This document shows positions 16,827 through 25,069 of a stretch of 38,011 bases of DNA, one piece after another. Position numbers and translations under genes: made by a program. The stretch comes from an uncultured beta proteobacterium (GTDB lineage: Bacteria > Pseudomonadota > Gammaproteobacteria > Burkholderiales > Burkholderiaceae_C), in NCBI GenBank assembly GCA_903830985.1, contig CAIKVZ010000044.1, forward strand, positions 1-38,011, written 5' to 3'. Under the pieces are notes generated by a model. It ran no database searches. It saw only the letters and a program-made list of their open reading frames with translations, and had not been told where the DNA came from. The number at the start of each line of letters is the position of its first letter. Positions within the stretch are counted from its first letter, which is position 1.

Positions 16827-18939
16827 AGCTCAGCGTGGCACTGAGTTCGCGCCCCGGTTGCGGCACGTTCGCGGACGGTAGCTCGGGCGAAGCCGGCTGG
16901 GCCATCGCGCGATCGAACAGATTACTGACACGCAACTGAGCGCTCAGCCCCTTCACCAGCAACTTGGGAAAGCTGGCGGTGAGGTTGGCCAGCACTTCCG
17001 TCGGCACCGAATACCGCGCGGCGTTCCAAAGGTAGTCATGCGGGCCGATCAGTTGCAACTCGCCGGCCAGTACCAAGGCGTCCCCGAACAAGGGGGCGCT
17101 GCCAGAGGTCTTGGCAATCCAAGCGGGACTGTTGTCGGCGCTGGCGTTCACGCCGTCGGTGCTGCCACGGTTCAGTGCCAGGCTGGCACGCCATTGCGCG
17201 CCGTCGCTGTATTTTTGCTCCAGCCCCAGCTCGGCGCCATGAATGCGGGCGTTACCGATATTGCGGAACTGCAGGCTGCCGGTGCCGTCAACGTCGACTT
17301 GCTGAATCAGCTTGTCGAGCTGATTCTGGTAGAGCGAGAACTGCCAGCGACTGCCCTGCGAGCTGCGCCATTCGACCACACCCTCGACGGAGCGAATGGT
17401 CTCAGCCATCAGATTGGGGTTATTCATGTAGTAGCCGCCGCTGAACTGGCCTTCATAGGCATTGGGCGAACGGTAGGCGCGTCCGGCGAGGAACTTGACG
17501 GTCCAGTCCGGCGCCGCCTGCCAGATCACGGCCAGCCGGGGGCTGGTGCTGGTTTGCTGGCCGCTGGCGCTGTCCATGCGCAGCCCCAGACTCAGCAGCC
17601 ACGCCGGGTCGAGTTGCCATGCGTCCTGCACAAACAGCCCGCTGCGCGTGATCGGCGTATTGATGCCAACGTCCACGGTGCCCAGGCTGGCTGCGGGGAC
17701 CGAGTTGAAGTTCTTTTGGCGTGCCAACAAGTCACGCGACAGTTCGATGCCGGTCACCAGTCGATGCGATTCGCCCTGCCACTGGTAGCGCAGTTCCCCG
17801 TCCAGCACGCGCCCCTGCACATCGTCCAGGTTGCGGTAGTAGCCAATGCCCGCATCCAGGTAGGGATAGACCCCGCGATAGATGAAGTCGGAATAGCCGA
17901 CCCGGGCGTACAGGCGGCTGTTCTCGCTCAGCGCATGGTCAACCGAAGCACTGAGCTGCGTACCCCGGTCGAAGACGGTCAAGGACGGGTCGTCAAACAG
18001 GGTCAGGTAATTCGCGGCCGAAGGATGCTGGGTGCGCTCGTGGCTGATCAGGCGCACGCTCCACTCGCCGCGGTCGACGCGCGCCATCAGGTGCTGGTTG
18101 CGTGCGCTGTCCAATCCATGCGCCACGCCGTCGGGAGACACGCTGCCGTCGGCGCGGACCAGTTGCCCCAGCGGGTCGCTGTAGGCCAGGTCGCGCCCGG
18201 TCTTGTGCTCAGACGAATACTGCAGGAACACCCGCGTGTCCTGTTCGGCGACTTGAAGAATGTGGCTGCTGACCAGATTGACGCCATTGCCGTAAAGGCC
18301 CGAGCGGCGAGCGGCAAGTTCGTTTTGTCCCGTGCCATCGCCCTGGCGAGTGATGACGTTGATGACGCCAAACATGGCGTTGGAGCCGTACAGGGCCGAG
18401 CCAGCGCCGGGAATGTATTCGATGCGCTCAATGGTCGACAGGTCCAGCCAGCCTTCCGAGCCGGTCATGGCCGACTGGAAGATGTTGTCGTTGTTGCGTT
18501 GACCGTCCACCAGCAGCAGGAAGCGCGTGTTGTAGTCGCCGGTGATCTGGAAACCGCGCGCTCCCTGAAAGTCGTAGGCTTTGTCGTTGCTGGCGTACAG
18601 ACCGGGCAGGGTATTCAAGGCCTCGGTCAAGGTGCGCCAGCCGTGGCGGCGGATCTCTTCGCGACCGATGACCTGAACGGCAGAAGGCGCATCGCGCCCG
18701 CGCTGCGCAAACTTGGAGGCTGAAACAACCTTCACTTCAAGCAACTGTTCGAGTGACAGATCCGCCAGATCGACTTCAGCGGCCCGGCTGCCCCGAGCGG
18801 CCAAAAATAGACCGGAGAGAACCAGGCAAAGTACCCAGCGCTTGCCCGGCAAGAGTTTGAAAGCTCGCGCGTTGCGCCCCCGCTGCTGTGGGCATGCTTG
18901 GGTGGTGTAGTCGCCTGGATTCATATGGGAGTGCTGCAT
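16816..18939 (-). CDS. TonB-dependent outer-membrane receptor
   Basis: A 707-aa outer-membrane beta-barrel protein. An N-terminal signal (KRWVLCLVLSGLFLAARGSRA, cleavage near 53) precedes a plug: DLSLEQLLEVKVVSASKFAQRGRDAPSAVQVIGREEIRRHG, ALNTLPGLYASND, RFLLLVDGQRNNDN, ERIEYIPGAGSALYGSNAMFGVINVIT. The barrel follows, with the typical C-terminal strand ending in LSATLSYAF. The opening segment (LADLSLEQLLEVKVVSASK) is of the type often found in receptors paired with YfiR-like and GGDEF proteins. No siderophore or cobalamin genes are adjacent, so the ligand is unknown. It is first gene of the three-gene operon; its stop overlaps the YfiR-like start. Start is the ATG at 18939; one five codons downstream is possible. 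Confidence 0.9.
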   Translation of the reverse strand: MQHSHMNPGDYTTQACPQQRGRNARAFKLLPGKRWVLCLVLSGLFLAARGSRAAEVDLADLSLEQLLEVKVVSASKFAQRGRDAPSAVQVIGREEIRRHGWRTLTEALNTLPGLYASNDKAYDFQGARGFQITGDYNTRFLLLVDGQRNNDNIFQSAMTGSEGWLDLSTIERIEYIPGAGSALYGSNAMFGVINVITRQGDGTGQNELAARRSGLYGNGVNLVSSHILQVAEQDTRVFLQYSSEHKTGRDLAYSDPLGQLVRADGSVSPDGVAHGLDSARNQHLMARVDRGEWSVRLISHERTQHPSAANYLTLFDDPSLTVFDRGTQLSASVDHALSENSRLYARVGYSDFIYRGVYPYLDAGIGYYRNLDDVQGRVLDGELRYQWQGESHRLVTGIELSRDLLARQKNFNSVPAASLGTVDVGINTPITRSGLFVQDAWQLDPAWLLSLGLRMDSASGQQTSTSPRLAVIWQAAPDWTVKFLAGRAYRSPNAYEGQFSGGYYMNNPNLMAETIRSVEGVVEWRSSQGSRWQFSLYQNQLDKLIQQVDVDGTGSLQFRNIGNARIHGAELGLEQKYSDGAQWRASLALNRGSTDGVNASADNSPAWIAKTSGSAPLFGDALVLAGELQLIGPHDYLWNAARYSVPTEVLANLTASFPKLLVKGLSAQLRVSNLFDRAMAQPASPELPSANVPQPGRELSATLSYAF

Positions 18940-19305
18940 CTTTGTCCATCGGTTCGAAGGCGGTCCTCAGAATGAATTTGAAAGTGACCATCGGCGGGGC
19001 AGCTTAAGGGCTACGGTTGCACCCGTATGTGCGCCAGCGCACCGATGCACCCCTGTTTGCAGGCAAATGCTCGGACGACAAAACGCGTCTTCAAGAGGAC
19101 GATCACCCGTCAGACGTTCCCCGTCCAACTTTCTTGCGATCGAAATCGCAGACTCAGTGCGAGATGCACAGACGTATCGATAAGTGCGTTGCCGCACAGA
19201 TACGGGCAGGCCCGGGCAACACAATGACGCTGGAAAGTGTGTTGGCCTTGACGGCGACAGCTTGAAACTGCGCCTTCGTTGACCCAACCACTGCCGAGAT
19301 GACTC
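18940..19305. other. Gene-free divergent promoter region (receptor operon / chemoreceptor)
   Basis: This 366-base gap must drive the TonB receptor operon leftwards and the chemoreceptor rightwards. I see no convincing sigma-70 or sigma-28 promoter. The one clear structure is a two-part hairpin at 19173-19204: an outer stem CGTATC/GATACG and an inner stem GTGCG/CGCAC with loop TTGC, separated by an asymmetric bulge. It lies about 100 bases before the chemoreceptor start. Confidence 0.45.
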
Positions 19306-21045
19306 ATGAAAATAGCCAATCTGCCCATCGCCCAGCGTCTGACCCTGGCGTTTGCCGCGGTGATCGCCGTCTTCCTGCTCGTGGCCGGGGGAGCGCTCTA
19401 CAGTGCCGCCAAGCTGGCGCAAGCCGAGAAGCTCAATATCCACACCTACCAGATGTTGAGCAGTGGCGACGCTTTGACCGAGGACATGGTCAACATGGAA
19501 ACCGGCGCCCGCGGCTATCTGCTCGCAGCCGAGGACCGCTTCCTGGCGCCCTGGACTGCAGGACAACAAAGCTTTGAGAAGGACTGGAAAGAAGCCAAAG
19601 AATTGACCCACAACCCGGCACAAGAAAAGCGGCTGGATGAAATGATGGCGCAACATCAAGCATTCAAGGCCGTGGAAGAGTCCCTGATTCAGCTGCGCAG
19701 GGAAGTGGTGGCGGGCAGCAAGACCATGGCCGAACTGGTTGCCGCTTTTGGCGAGGGCCGTGGCAAGACCACGATGGACACTTTCCGCGCCCTGAAAGTT
19801 GATTTTGAGAAAGTCGAATCTGATTTGTTGGTGACCCGCGTGGCTGAGGCCGACGCTCTGCGCGCACTCAATCGCGGTGCAATTCTGGGTGGCAGCCTGC
19901 TGGCCCTGATCTTGGCCACCCTGCTGGGCAAGTGGGTTACCCATTCCATCATCGTCCCGATCAGGCAGGCCGTGCTGGTGGCCCAGGCGGCGGCTGGCGG
20001 CGATCTGAGGATGCCGATTGAAATTCGCGGTAACGATGAAACCGGGCAGTTGCTGGGCGCACTGAAGGACATGCAGGCCGGTCTGGCGACCGTGGTGGCC
20101 AATGTCCGCCAGGGGGCGCAGAGTGTCTCCAGCGCCTCCTTTGAAATTGCCCAGGGCACGCAGGACCTGTCCTCCCGCACCGAGCAGCAGGCCAGTGCGC
20201 TGGAGCAAACAGCGGCTTCGATGGAGCAGCTCAGCGCCACCGTCAAGCAGAATGCCGACAGCGCGCGTCAGGCCAACCAACTGGCGGTGAGCGCCAGCGC
20301 GATCGCGGTACAGGGCGGTGCAGTCGTCGCGCAGGTGGTGGGAACCATGAAAGGCATCAACGACGCGTCGCGCAAGATAGCCGACATCATTGGGGTCATC
20401 GACGGCATTGCGTTTCAGACCAATATTCTGGCGCTCAATGCGGCGGTGGAAGCGGCCCGCGCCGGTGAGCAGGGTCGCGGTTTTGCGGTGGTGGCGACGG
20501 AAGTCCGCTCCCTGGCGGGACGCTCGGCGCAAGCTGCCAAGGAAATCAAGGGATTGATCGACACCAGTGTCGAGCGCGTCGAGCAGGGCACGGCGCTGGT
20601 GGACCAGGCCGGCGTCACCATGTCCGAGGTGGTGAGTTCCATCCGACGTGTCGCCGACCTCATGGGCGAGATCAGCGCGGCCAGCAGCGAGCAAAGCCAG
20701 GGTGTCTCTCAGGTGGGTGAGGCGGTGGTTCAAATGGATCAGGTGACGCAGCAAAACGCCGCGCTGGTCGAAGAGATGGCGGCCGCTGCGAGCAGTCTGG
20801 ACTCTCAGGCGCAGGAATTGGTCAAGTCGGTGTCGGTGTTCACCCTGGACCCGAGTCAGGGCAGCGCGGAAATACGCCCCGCATCCATCCAGCCCATCAG
20901 TCGCGCGCCCATTTCCAGCGCAGCACCGCGCAAACTCGCCGGGTCCATCAAGCCCAAACCCGTGTCCCATTCCACGGCAGCGCCGATTGCCGGCCCTGCA
21001 AAAGTTGGCGCGAAGGCGGCTGGCGATGCATGGGAAAGTTTCTGA
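19306..21045 (+). CDS. Methyl-accepting chemotaxis protein with CHASE3 sensor
   Basis: A 579-aa chemoreceptor. TM1 is at about 13-33, followed by a periplasmic helical CHASE3-type sensor (about 40-185, with the [19 protein letters not shown] signature), TM2 about 190-210, a HAMP-like linker (ITVPIRQAV-type, here [21 protein letters not shown]) and a full signalling domain. The hairpin tip is [38 protein letters not shown]. Methylation helices flank it ([20 protein letters not shown]). The chain ends in AWESF, which fits the x-W-x-x-F pentapeptide that tethers CheR/CheB in many receptors. No che genes are in the window. The ligand is unknown; CHASE3 binds none that is generally established. 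Confidence 0.93.
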   Translation: MKIANLPIAQRLTLAFAAVIAVFLLVAGGALYSAAKLAQAEKLNIHTYQMLSSGDALTEDMVNMETGARGYLLAAEDRFLAPWTAGQQSFEKDWKEAKELTHNPAQEKRLDEMMAQHQAFKAVEESLIQLRREVVAGSKTMAELVAAFGEGRGKTTMDTFRALKVDFEKVESDLLVTRVAEADALRALNRGAILGGSLLALILATLLGKWVTHSIIVPIRQAVLVAQAAAGGDLRMPIEIRGNDETGQLLGALKDMQAGLATVVANVRQGAQSVSSASFEIAQGTQDLSSRTEQQASALEQTAASMEQLSATVKQNADSARQANQLAVSASAIAVQGGAVVAQVVGTMKGINDASRKIADIIGVIDGIAFQTNILALNAAVEAARAGEQGRGFAVVATEVRSLAGRSAQAAKEIKGLIDTSVERVEQGTALVDQAGVTMSEVVSSIRRVADLMGEISAASSEQSQGVSQVGEAVVQMDQVTQQNAALVEEMAAAASSLDSQAQELVKSVSVFTLDPSQGSAEIRPASIQPISRAPISSAAPRKLAGSIKPKPVSHSTAAPIAGPAKVGAKAAGDAWESF

Positions 21046-21085
21046 TCCGTTCGACGGATCGCCTGTGACCAACGAAGGGCTACGG

Positions 21086-21298
21086 ATGACGAACAAGCCC
21101 AATGAATCTGACGGTCTCGATGCACGCTGGGCCGAACTGGCCGATGCATTGGCTGCGTTTCGAGATGCCCTGACGAAAACCTCGCTTTGCCTGAACGACT
21201 GTCTGTTCGAGCATGACGTGGTGGGACGGGCCATAGCATCCGACATGGCGCAACAGTTGACAGAAAAGATCACGCTGCAGGCGCATAAACCGCGGTGA
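21086..21298 (+). CDS. Small acidic helical protein downstream of the chemoreceptor, unknown
   Basis: A 70-aa protein that starts 40 bases after the chemoreceptor stop on the same strand, behind a GAAGGG ribosome-like site. It is predicted to be mostly helical (LDARWAELADALAAFRDALTKTSLCLNDCLFEHDVVGRAIASDMAQQLTEKI), with two Cys five residues apart and no signal peptide. I do not recognise a family. Position suggests co-transcription with the receptor. The 242-base stretch that follows (21299-21540) shows no gene. Confidence 0.45.
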   Translation: MTNKPNESDGLDARWAELADALAAFRDALTKTSLCLNDCLFEHDVVGRAIASDMAQQLTEKITLQAHKPR

Positions 21299-21540
21299 AC
21301 GCAGGCCTTCTGGCAATTCGGGCCGTCGCCCGCCGGCTGGACGCTGGCTTACCCTGGCCCTCGTTGTCGACAATGGGCTCGCAATTTCCGATCACCAATG
21401 ACTGCAGCGTGGCAGGCTGAATCTTGATGTCTGACCAATCAGGATTGACACTCGCAAGGCTCGACCCCATGACGCCGAAGCGCTTGGGTTCCCTGTTGCA
21501 GTCCTGCAGTCAGCCCGAACAAAAGCCGCAGCGATTGGAT

Positions 21541-22338
21541 TCAGGGCAAAGCTCCGAACAGAATTTGGCCTTCGGCCTGGGTCACCCACAGGTCGAGTTC
21601 CTGCACCAGGATCGCGTGCAGTTGTTCAGGCCCCGCTATGGGTCGAACTTCATCTCCTGCGGGTCGCAGGATCCGGTATTCGCGGTTGCGCAGCGACCTC
21701 ACTTCGCCGTCCAGGATCCGCGACGCAACCAGGTTGTTCACGAACACGGCATCCGGGTGTCGGTGCGAGAAGAAGTGTCCGAGTTCGCAATCGGCCTGAC
21801 CGTAGCGCAGGATTTCAAAGCGGTAAAGCGAAAGCCAGTCACCGTCCTTCATCAACTGCAGGTGCCATTCATTCGGCGTTGCTTCGTGCATGCGGTAGGA
21901 CCGTCCTCCCCGGATGTCGGGTACGCCTGACAGGCTGATGGCGGCACGCGGCACCATGGGACCGAATCCGACATCAGCGATGTACCTGTCCTCGGCCAAA
22001 TTGACAAGCGTCAGCCGATGCGTCAGACCCGGATGGGCAATGCCCGAGAAGATGACTCGCGCCAGCAGCAACTGCACATCGAAGCCCAACTCCGCGAGCA
22101 CGTCGTGGAAGAGTCCGTTGTGCTCGAAACAGTAGCCGCCGCGCCGTTGCACGACGATGCGCTCGAAAAGCGCAGGCAGATCCAGCGGCAGGTCCAGGCC
22201 CAGTCGCGGGCCGATGCTACAAAACGAAAACCGGGCGATGTGGCGCCGCACCAGTTCATTCAGGTACGCCAGCGTCGGCGGCTGCGCCTGCAGGTCGAGC
22301 GCCTTCAGGTAGTGTTTTGCGATCAGCGATGGTTCCAT
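21541..22338 (-). CDS. Arylamine N-acetyltransferase family protein
   Basis: A 265-aa cytoplasmic enzyme of the NAT family, which moves an acetyl group from acetyl-CoA to aromatic amines or hydrazines. The Cys-His-Asp triad is present: Cys70 in RRGGYCFEHN, His107 in LTHRLTLV and Asp122 in IADVGFG, at almost the same positions as in classical NATs. The block before the triad is unusual. Where most NATs have a PFEN motif, this protein reads HIARFSFCSIGPRLG. The length is typical for bacterial NAT. It lies 61 bases downstream of the thiolase on the same strand and could be read from the same transcript. Its link with benzoate catabolism is not shown. Confidence 0.85.
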   Translation of the reverse strand: MEPSLIAKHYLKALDLQAQPPTLAYLNELVRRHIARFSFCSIGPRLGLDLPLDLPALFERIVVQRRGGYCFEHNGLFHDVLAELGFDVQLLLARVIFSGIAHPGLTHRLTLVNLAEDRYIADVGFGPMVPRAAISLSGVPDIRGGRSYRMHEATPNEWHLQLMKDGDWLSLYRFEILRYGQADCELGHFFSHRHPDAVFVNNLVASRILDGEVRSLRNREYRILRPAGDEVRPIAGPEQLHAILVQELDLWVTQAEGQILFGALP

Positions 22339-22399
22339 TTGCGCCCTGACAGGATATGCGATGCCTTGATGCAGCTGAGCGTGAGGACCGCCCCTTGAA

Positions 22400-23602
22400 C
22401 TACACGCGCTCGACGATCAGCGCGATGCCCTGGCCCACGCCGATGCACATCGTCGCCAGAGCGTAGCGCCCGCCGCTGCGCTGCAACTGGTTCACGGCCG
22501 TGGTGACGAGGCGCGCGCCGCTGGCGCCCAGGGGATGACCCAGGGCGATGGCGCCGCCGTTCGGATTGACACGCGCATCGTCGTCCGTCAGGCCCAGATC
22601 GCGCATCACGGCCAGGCCCTGCGCGGCAAAGGCTTCATTGAGTTCGATCACGTCCATCTGGGCCAGCGTGAGGCCGGTGAGCTGCAAAACCTTGCGCGTG
22701 GCCGGTGCCGGACCGAAACCCATGATGCGTGGCGCCACGCCCGTGCAGGCCATGCCGACCACGCGGGCCCGTGGCGTGAGCCCATGGCGCGCGGCGGCGG
22801 CTTCGCTGGCCAGCAGCAAAGCGCAGGCGCCGTCGTTGATGCCCGAGGCATTGCCCGCCGTGACACTGCCGTCAGGGCGCACCACACCCTTGAGCTTGGC
22901 CAGGGCTTCCATGGAAGTGGCGCGGGGATGCTCGTCCTGACTGACCACGATGGCATCGCCCTTCTTTTGCGCGATCGTCACCGGCGTGATCTCCGCGTCG
23001 AAGAAGCCTTCCTTCTGCGCACGCAGCGCATTCGTCTGCGAACGCAGCGCCATGCGGTCCTGGGCTTCGCGCTCGATGCCGAATTCCTTGGCCACGTTCT
23101 CTGCGGTTTCGGGCATGGAGTCGATGCCAAAGCGCTCCTTCATCAAACGGTTCACGAAGCGCCAACCCATGGTGGTGTCATACACCGCGTTGCTGCGGCT
23201 GAAGGCAGATTCGGCTTTGGGCATGACGAAGGGGGCGCGGCTCATGCTCTCCACGCCGCCGGCAAACATCAGCTCGGCCTCACCGCAGCGAATGGCGCGC
23301 GCCGCACTGCCCACCGCGTCCAGGCCGGAGCCGCACAATCGGTTCAGCGTCGCACCCGGCACTTCTTGCGGCAGGCCTGCCAGCAGCAGGGCCATGCGCG
23401 CCACGTTGCGGTTGTCCTCGCCGGCCTGATTCGCGCAGCCGAACAGCACGTCGTCCACTGCGGCCCAATCCACGTTCGGATTGCGCGCCATCAGCGCCTG
23501 CAGCGGGATCGCGCCCAGGTCGTCAGCGCGCACGCCCGACAAGGCGCCGCCGTAGCGGCCAAAGGGGGTGCGAACGGCGTCGCAGATGAAGGCTTGAATC
23601 AT
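22400..23602 (-). CDS. pcaF: 3-oxoadipyl-CoA thiolase (acetyl-CoA acyltransferase)
   Basis: A 400-aa thiolase that splits 3-oxoadipyl-CoA into succinyl-CoA and acetyl-CoA, the last step shared by the box and beta-ketoadipate routes. Catalytic residues are visible: nucleophile Cys90 in TLNRLCGSGLDAVG, His356 in ALGHPLGASGARL and Cys386 in TMCIGVGQG. The start IQAFICDAVRTPFGRYGG and the VDDVLFGCANQAGEDNRNVARMALLLAGLP block are those of PcaF/PaaJ-type enzymes. The ATG at 23602 has GGAG eight bases upstream, which fixes the start. It follows boxA by 128 bases. PaaJ is a close alternative name; the box context favours a role in benzoate breakdown. Confidence 0.88.
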   Translation of the reverse strand: MIQAFICDAVRTPFGRYGGALSGVRADDLGAIPLQALMARNPNVDWAAVDDVLFGCANQAGEDNRNVARMALLLAGLPQEVPGATLNRLCGSGLDAVGSAARAIRCGEAELMFAGGVESMSRAPFVMPKAESAFSRSNAVYDTTMGWRFVNRLMKERFGIDSMPETAENVAKEFGIEREAQDRMALRSQTNALRAQKEGFFDAEITPVTIAQKKGDAIVVSQDEHPRATSMEALAKLKGVVRPDGSVTAGNASGINDGACALLLASEAAAARHGLTPRARVVGMACTGVAPRIMGFGPAPATRKVLQLTGLTLAQMDVIELNEAFAAQGLAVMRDLGLTDDDARVNPNGGAIALGHPLGASGARLVTTAVNQLQRSGGRYALATMCIGVGQGIALIVERV

Positions 23603-23649
23603 GAAAACTCCGTAGGGTAACGATATGACGTTATGACGAGCATATGGGA

Positions 23650-23680
23650 GCAATCCATGGCCAATGAATTCATGGATTGC
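23650..23680. promoter_or_regulatory. Perfect 10-bp inverted repeat between boxA and the thiolase
   Basis: The arms GCAATCCATG / CATGGATTGC match perfectly and are separated by 11 bases. The element lies 48 bases before the thiolase start and 50 bases after the boxA stop. There is no T tract, so it is more like an operator than a terminator. The regulator is unknown. Confidence 0.5.
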
Positions 23681-23730
23681 CGCGGCCTGTGGCCTCGCAA
23701 TGACGGATTCAATGACGACGGCGGCTTATA

Positions 23731-24990
23731 TCAATAGGTTTCCAGGTGGAGCCGGCCTTCGGCCTTGAGCGCCGCGCCCACGCTGTCCCAGTGCAGACCG
23801 GCCTGCTGCGCCACGTCGCGCAGGGCCAGCACCACGCCCTCCTCCATGCTCTTGAGTCCGCAAACAAAAAGGCAGGTGTTGGCGTCGGCCAGCAGCGCTA
23901 CCAGGTCGGCAGCGCGTTCGCGCATCAGGTCCTGCACATAGCGTTTGGGTTGGCCCGGCGTGCGCGAGAAGGCGAAGTTGATGTCGATGAAATCCTTGGG
24001 CAGGTTCTGCAGCGGACCGAAGTAAGGCAGCTCTTCCTGGGTGCGCGCGCCGAAGAACAGCATGAGCTTGCCACCTTCGAATTTGCCGGACTGGCGCAGG
24101 CGCCGGCGCCATTCGGTCATGGCGCGCATCGGGGCCGAACCGGTGCCGGTGCAGATCATCACGATGTTGGAGCGCGGGTGGTTCGGCATCAGAAAGCTCG
24201 CGCCAAACGGGCCGATGACCTGCACGCTGTCGCCGACCCGGAGGTCGCACAGGTAGTTGGAGGCGACACCGCGCACGGCCTGGCCCTGGTGGTCTTCGAG
24301 CACGCGCTTGACGGTGAGCGACAGGTTGTTGTAGCCCGGGCGTTCGCCGTTGCGCGGGCTGGCGATGGAGTACTGGCGCGCGTGATGCGCCCTTCCCTGC
24401 TCGTCCAGCCCCGGCGGCAGGATACCGATGGACTGGCCTTCGAGCACGGGAAAAGGCAGGTGGCCGAAATCCAGCATGACGTGGTGCGTGTCGTAGTCCT
24501 TGCCCACGTCGGTGACGCGCACATTGCCGACCACGGTGGCGCTGATGTATTTCTGCGCCGACTTCGGGCCGTACAGGTTGGTGTAGGCGTGGGCCGCCGA
24601 CCAGGGCGGCAACGTGGCGCCGAAGGCCGAGGAGTTGAAAGCTGTTTCTCCGCTGACGTCAACCGCTGCTGCGGCAGGTGCTTCAGCTGCGACCGTCACG
24701 CCGGCCTCGGCCAGTTGCTCGGGCGTCAACTCGGGCGGCAGTTCGTCCCACAGCAACTGCTCCGCCGGCGTGTAGGCCAGTACGCGCGGCATGCTGCGCC
24801 AGTTGTCAATGGAGCCTGTGGGACAGGGTGGCAGGCAGGCCATGCACAGGTTGCATTTGTCGGCATCGACCACGTAATTGCGCGTGTCGTGCGTGATCGC
24901 CTGCACCGGGCAGATGGCTTCGCAGGTGTTGCAGCGTATGCAAATCTCGGGGTCGATCAGGTGCTGCTGTATAGCGGTGGTATCAGTCAT
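23731..24990 (-). CDS. boxA: Benzoyl-CoA epoxidase, reductase component BoxA
   Basis: A 419-aa NADPH-dependent reductase that feeds electrons to BoxB for the epoxidation of benzoyl-CoA. The N-terminus holds two 4Fe-4S ferredoxin motifs: Cys17-20-23-27 ([12 protein letters not shown]) and Cys46-49-52-56 ([12 protein letters not shown]). After a linker (about 85-150) comes a ferredoxin-NADP reductase module: FAD site [16 protein letters not shown], then the NADP site [21 protein letters not shown], and [13 protein letters not shown] near the C-terminus. This ferredoxin-plus-FNR fusion is characteristic of BoxA. The start is the ATG at 24990 just before the iron-sulfur domain, with AAGG upstream. 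It follows boxB after a strong terminator-like hairpin. Confidence 0.95.
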   Translation of the reverse strand: MTDTTAIQQHLIDPEICIRCNTCEAICPVQAITHDTRNYVVDADKCNLCMACLPPCPTGSIDNWRSMPRVLAYTPAEQLLWDELPPELTPEQLAEAGVTVAAEAPAAAAVDVSGETAFNSSAFGATLPPWSAAHAYTNLYGPKSAQKYISATVVGNVRVTDVGKDYDTHHVMLDFGHLPFPVLEGQSIGILPPGLDEQGRAHHARQYSIASPRNGERPGYNNLSLTVKRVLEDHQGQAVRGVASNYLCDLRVGDSVQVIGPFGASFLMPNHPRSNIVMICTGTGSAPMRAMTEWRRRLRQSGKFEGGKLMLFFGARTQEELPYFGPLQNLPKDFIDINFAFSRTPGQPKRYVQDLMRERAADLVALLADANTCLFVCGLKSMEEGVVLALRDVAQQAGLHWDSVGAALKAEGRLHLETY

Positions 24991-25020
24991 GTTGGCGTGA
25001 CCTTGGAGCGGTTGCAGACG

Positions 25021-25046
25021 AAAAAACAGGGGCACGAGACCCCTGT
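25021..25046 (-). terminator. Intrinsic terminator/attenuator between boxB and boxA
   Basis: On the minus strand a 7-bp stem ACAGGGG / CCCCTGT with a 7-base loop is followed directly by six T residues, a textbook rho-independent terminator. It sits 23 bases past the boxB stop and 30 bases before the boxA start. A T run also follows the stem on the plus strand. It probably lowers boxA expression relative to boxC and boxB rather than ending the operon. Confidence 0.8.
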
Positions 25047-25069
25047 GTTTTTGACGGGAGCGAATCAGT

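Noticed and set aside
17038-18723. Long plus-strand open frame (561 codons) opposite the TonB receptor
   Set aside because: Antisense shadow of a clear outer-membrane receptor; no domain or ribosome site. The same holds for 14399-15973 opposite the GGDEF-EAL gene.
19150-19200. Sigma-28 promoter for the chemoreceptor (TATCGATAA)
   Set aside because: The -10-like element partly matches GCCGATAA but there is no TAAA element at the required distance upstream.
18967-21273. Long minus-strand open frame (768 codons) opposite the chemoreceptor gene
   Set aside because: It is a mirror of the G+C-rich chemoreceptor codons; its translation is low in recognisable domains and rich in His, Arg and Gln, while the plus strand encodes a complete receptor.
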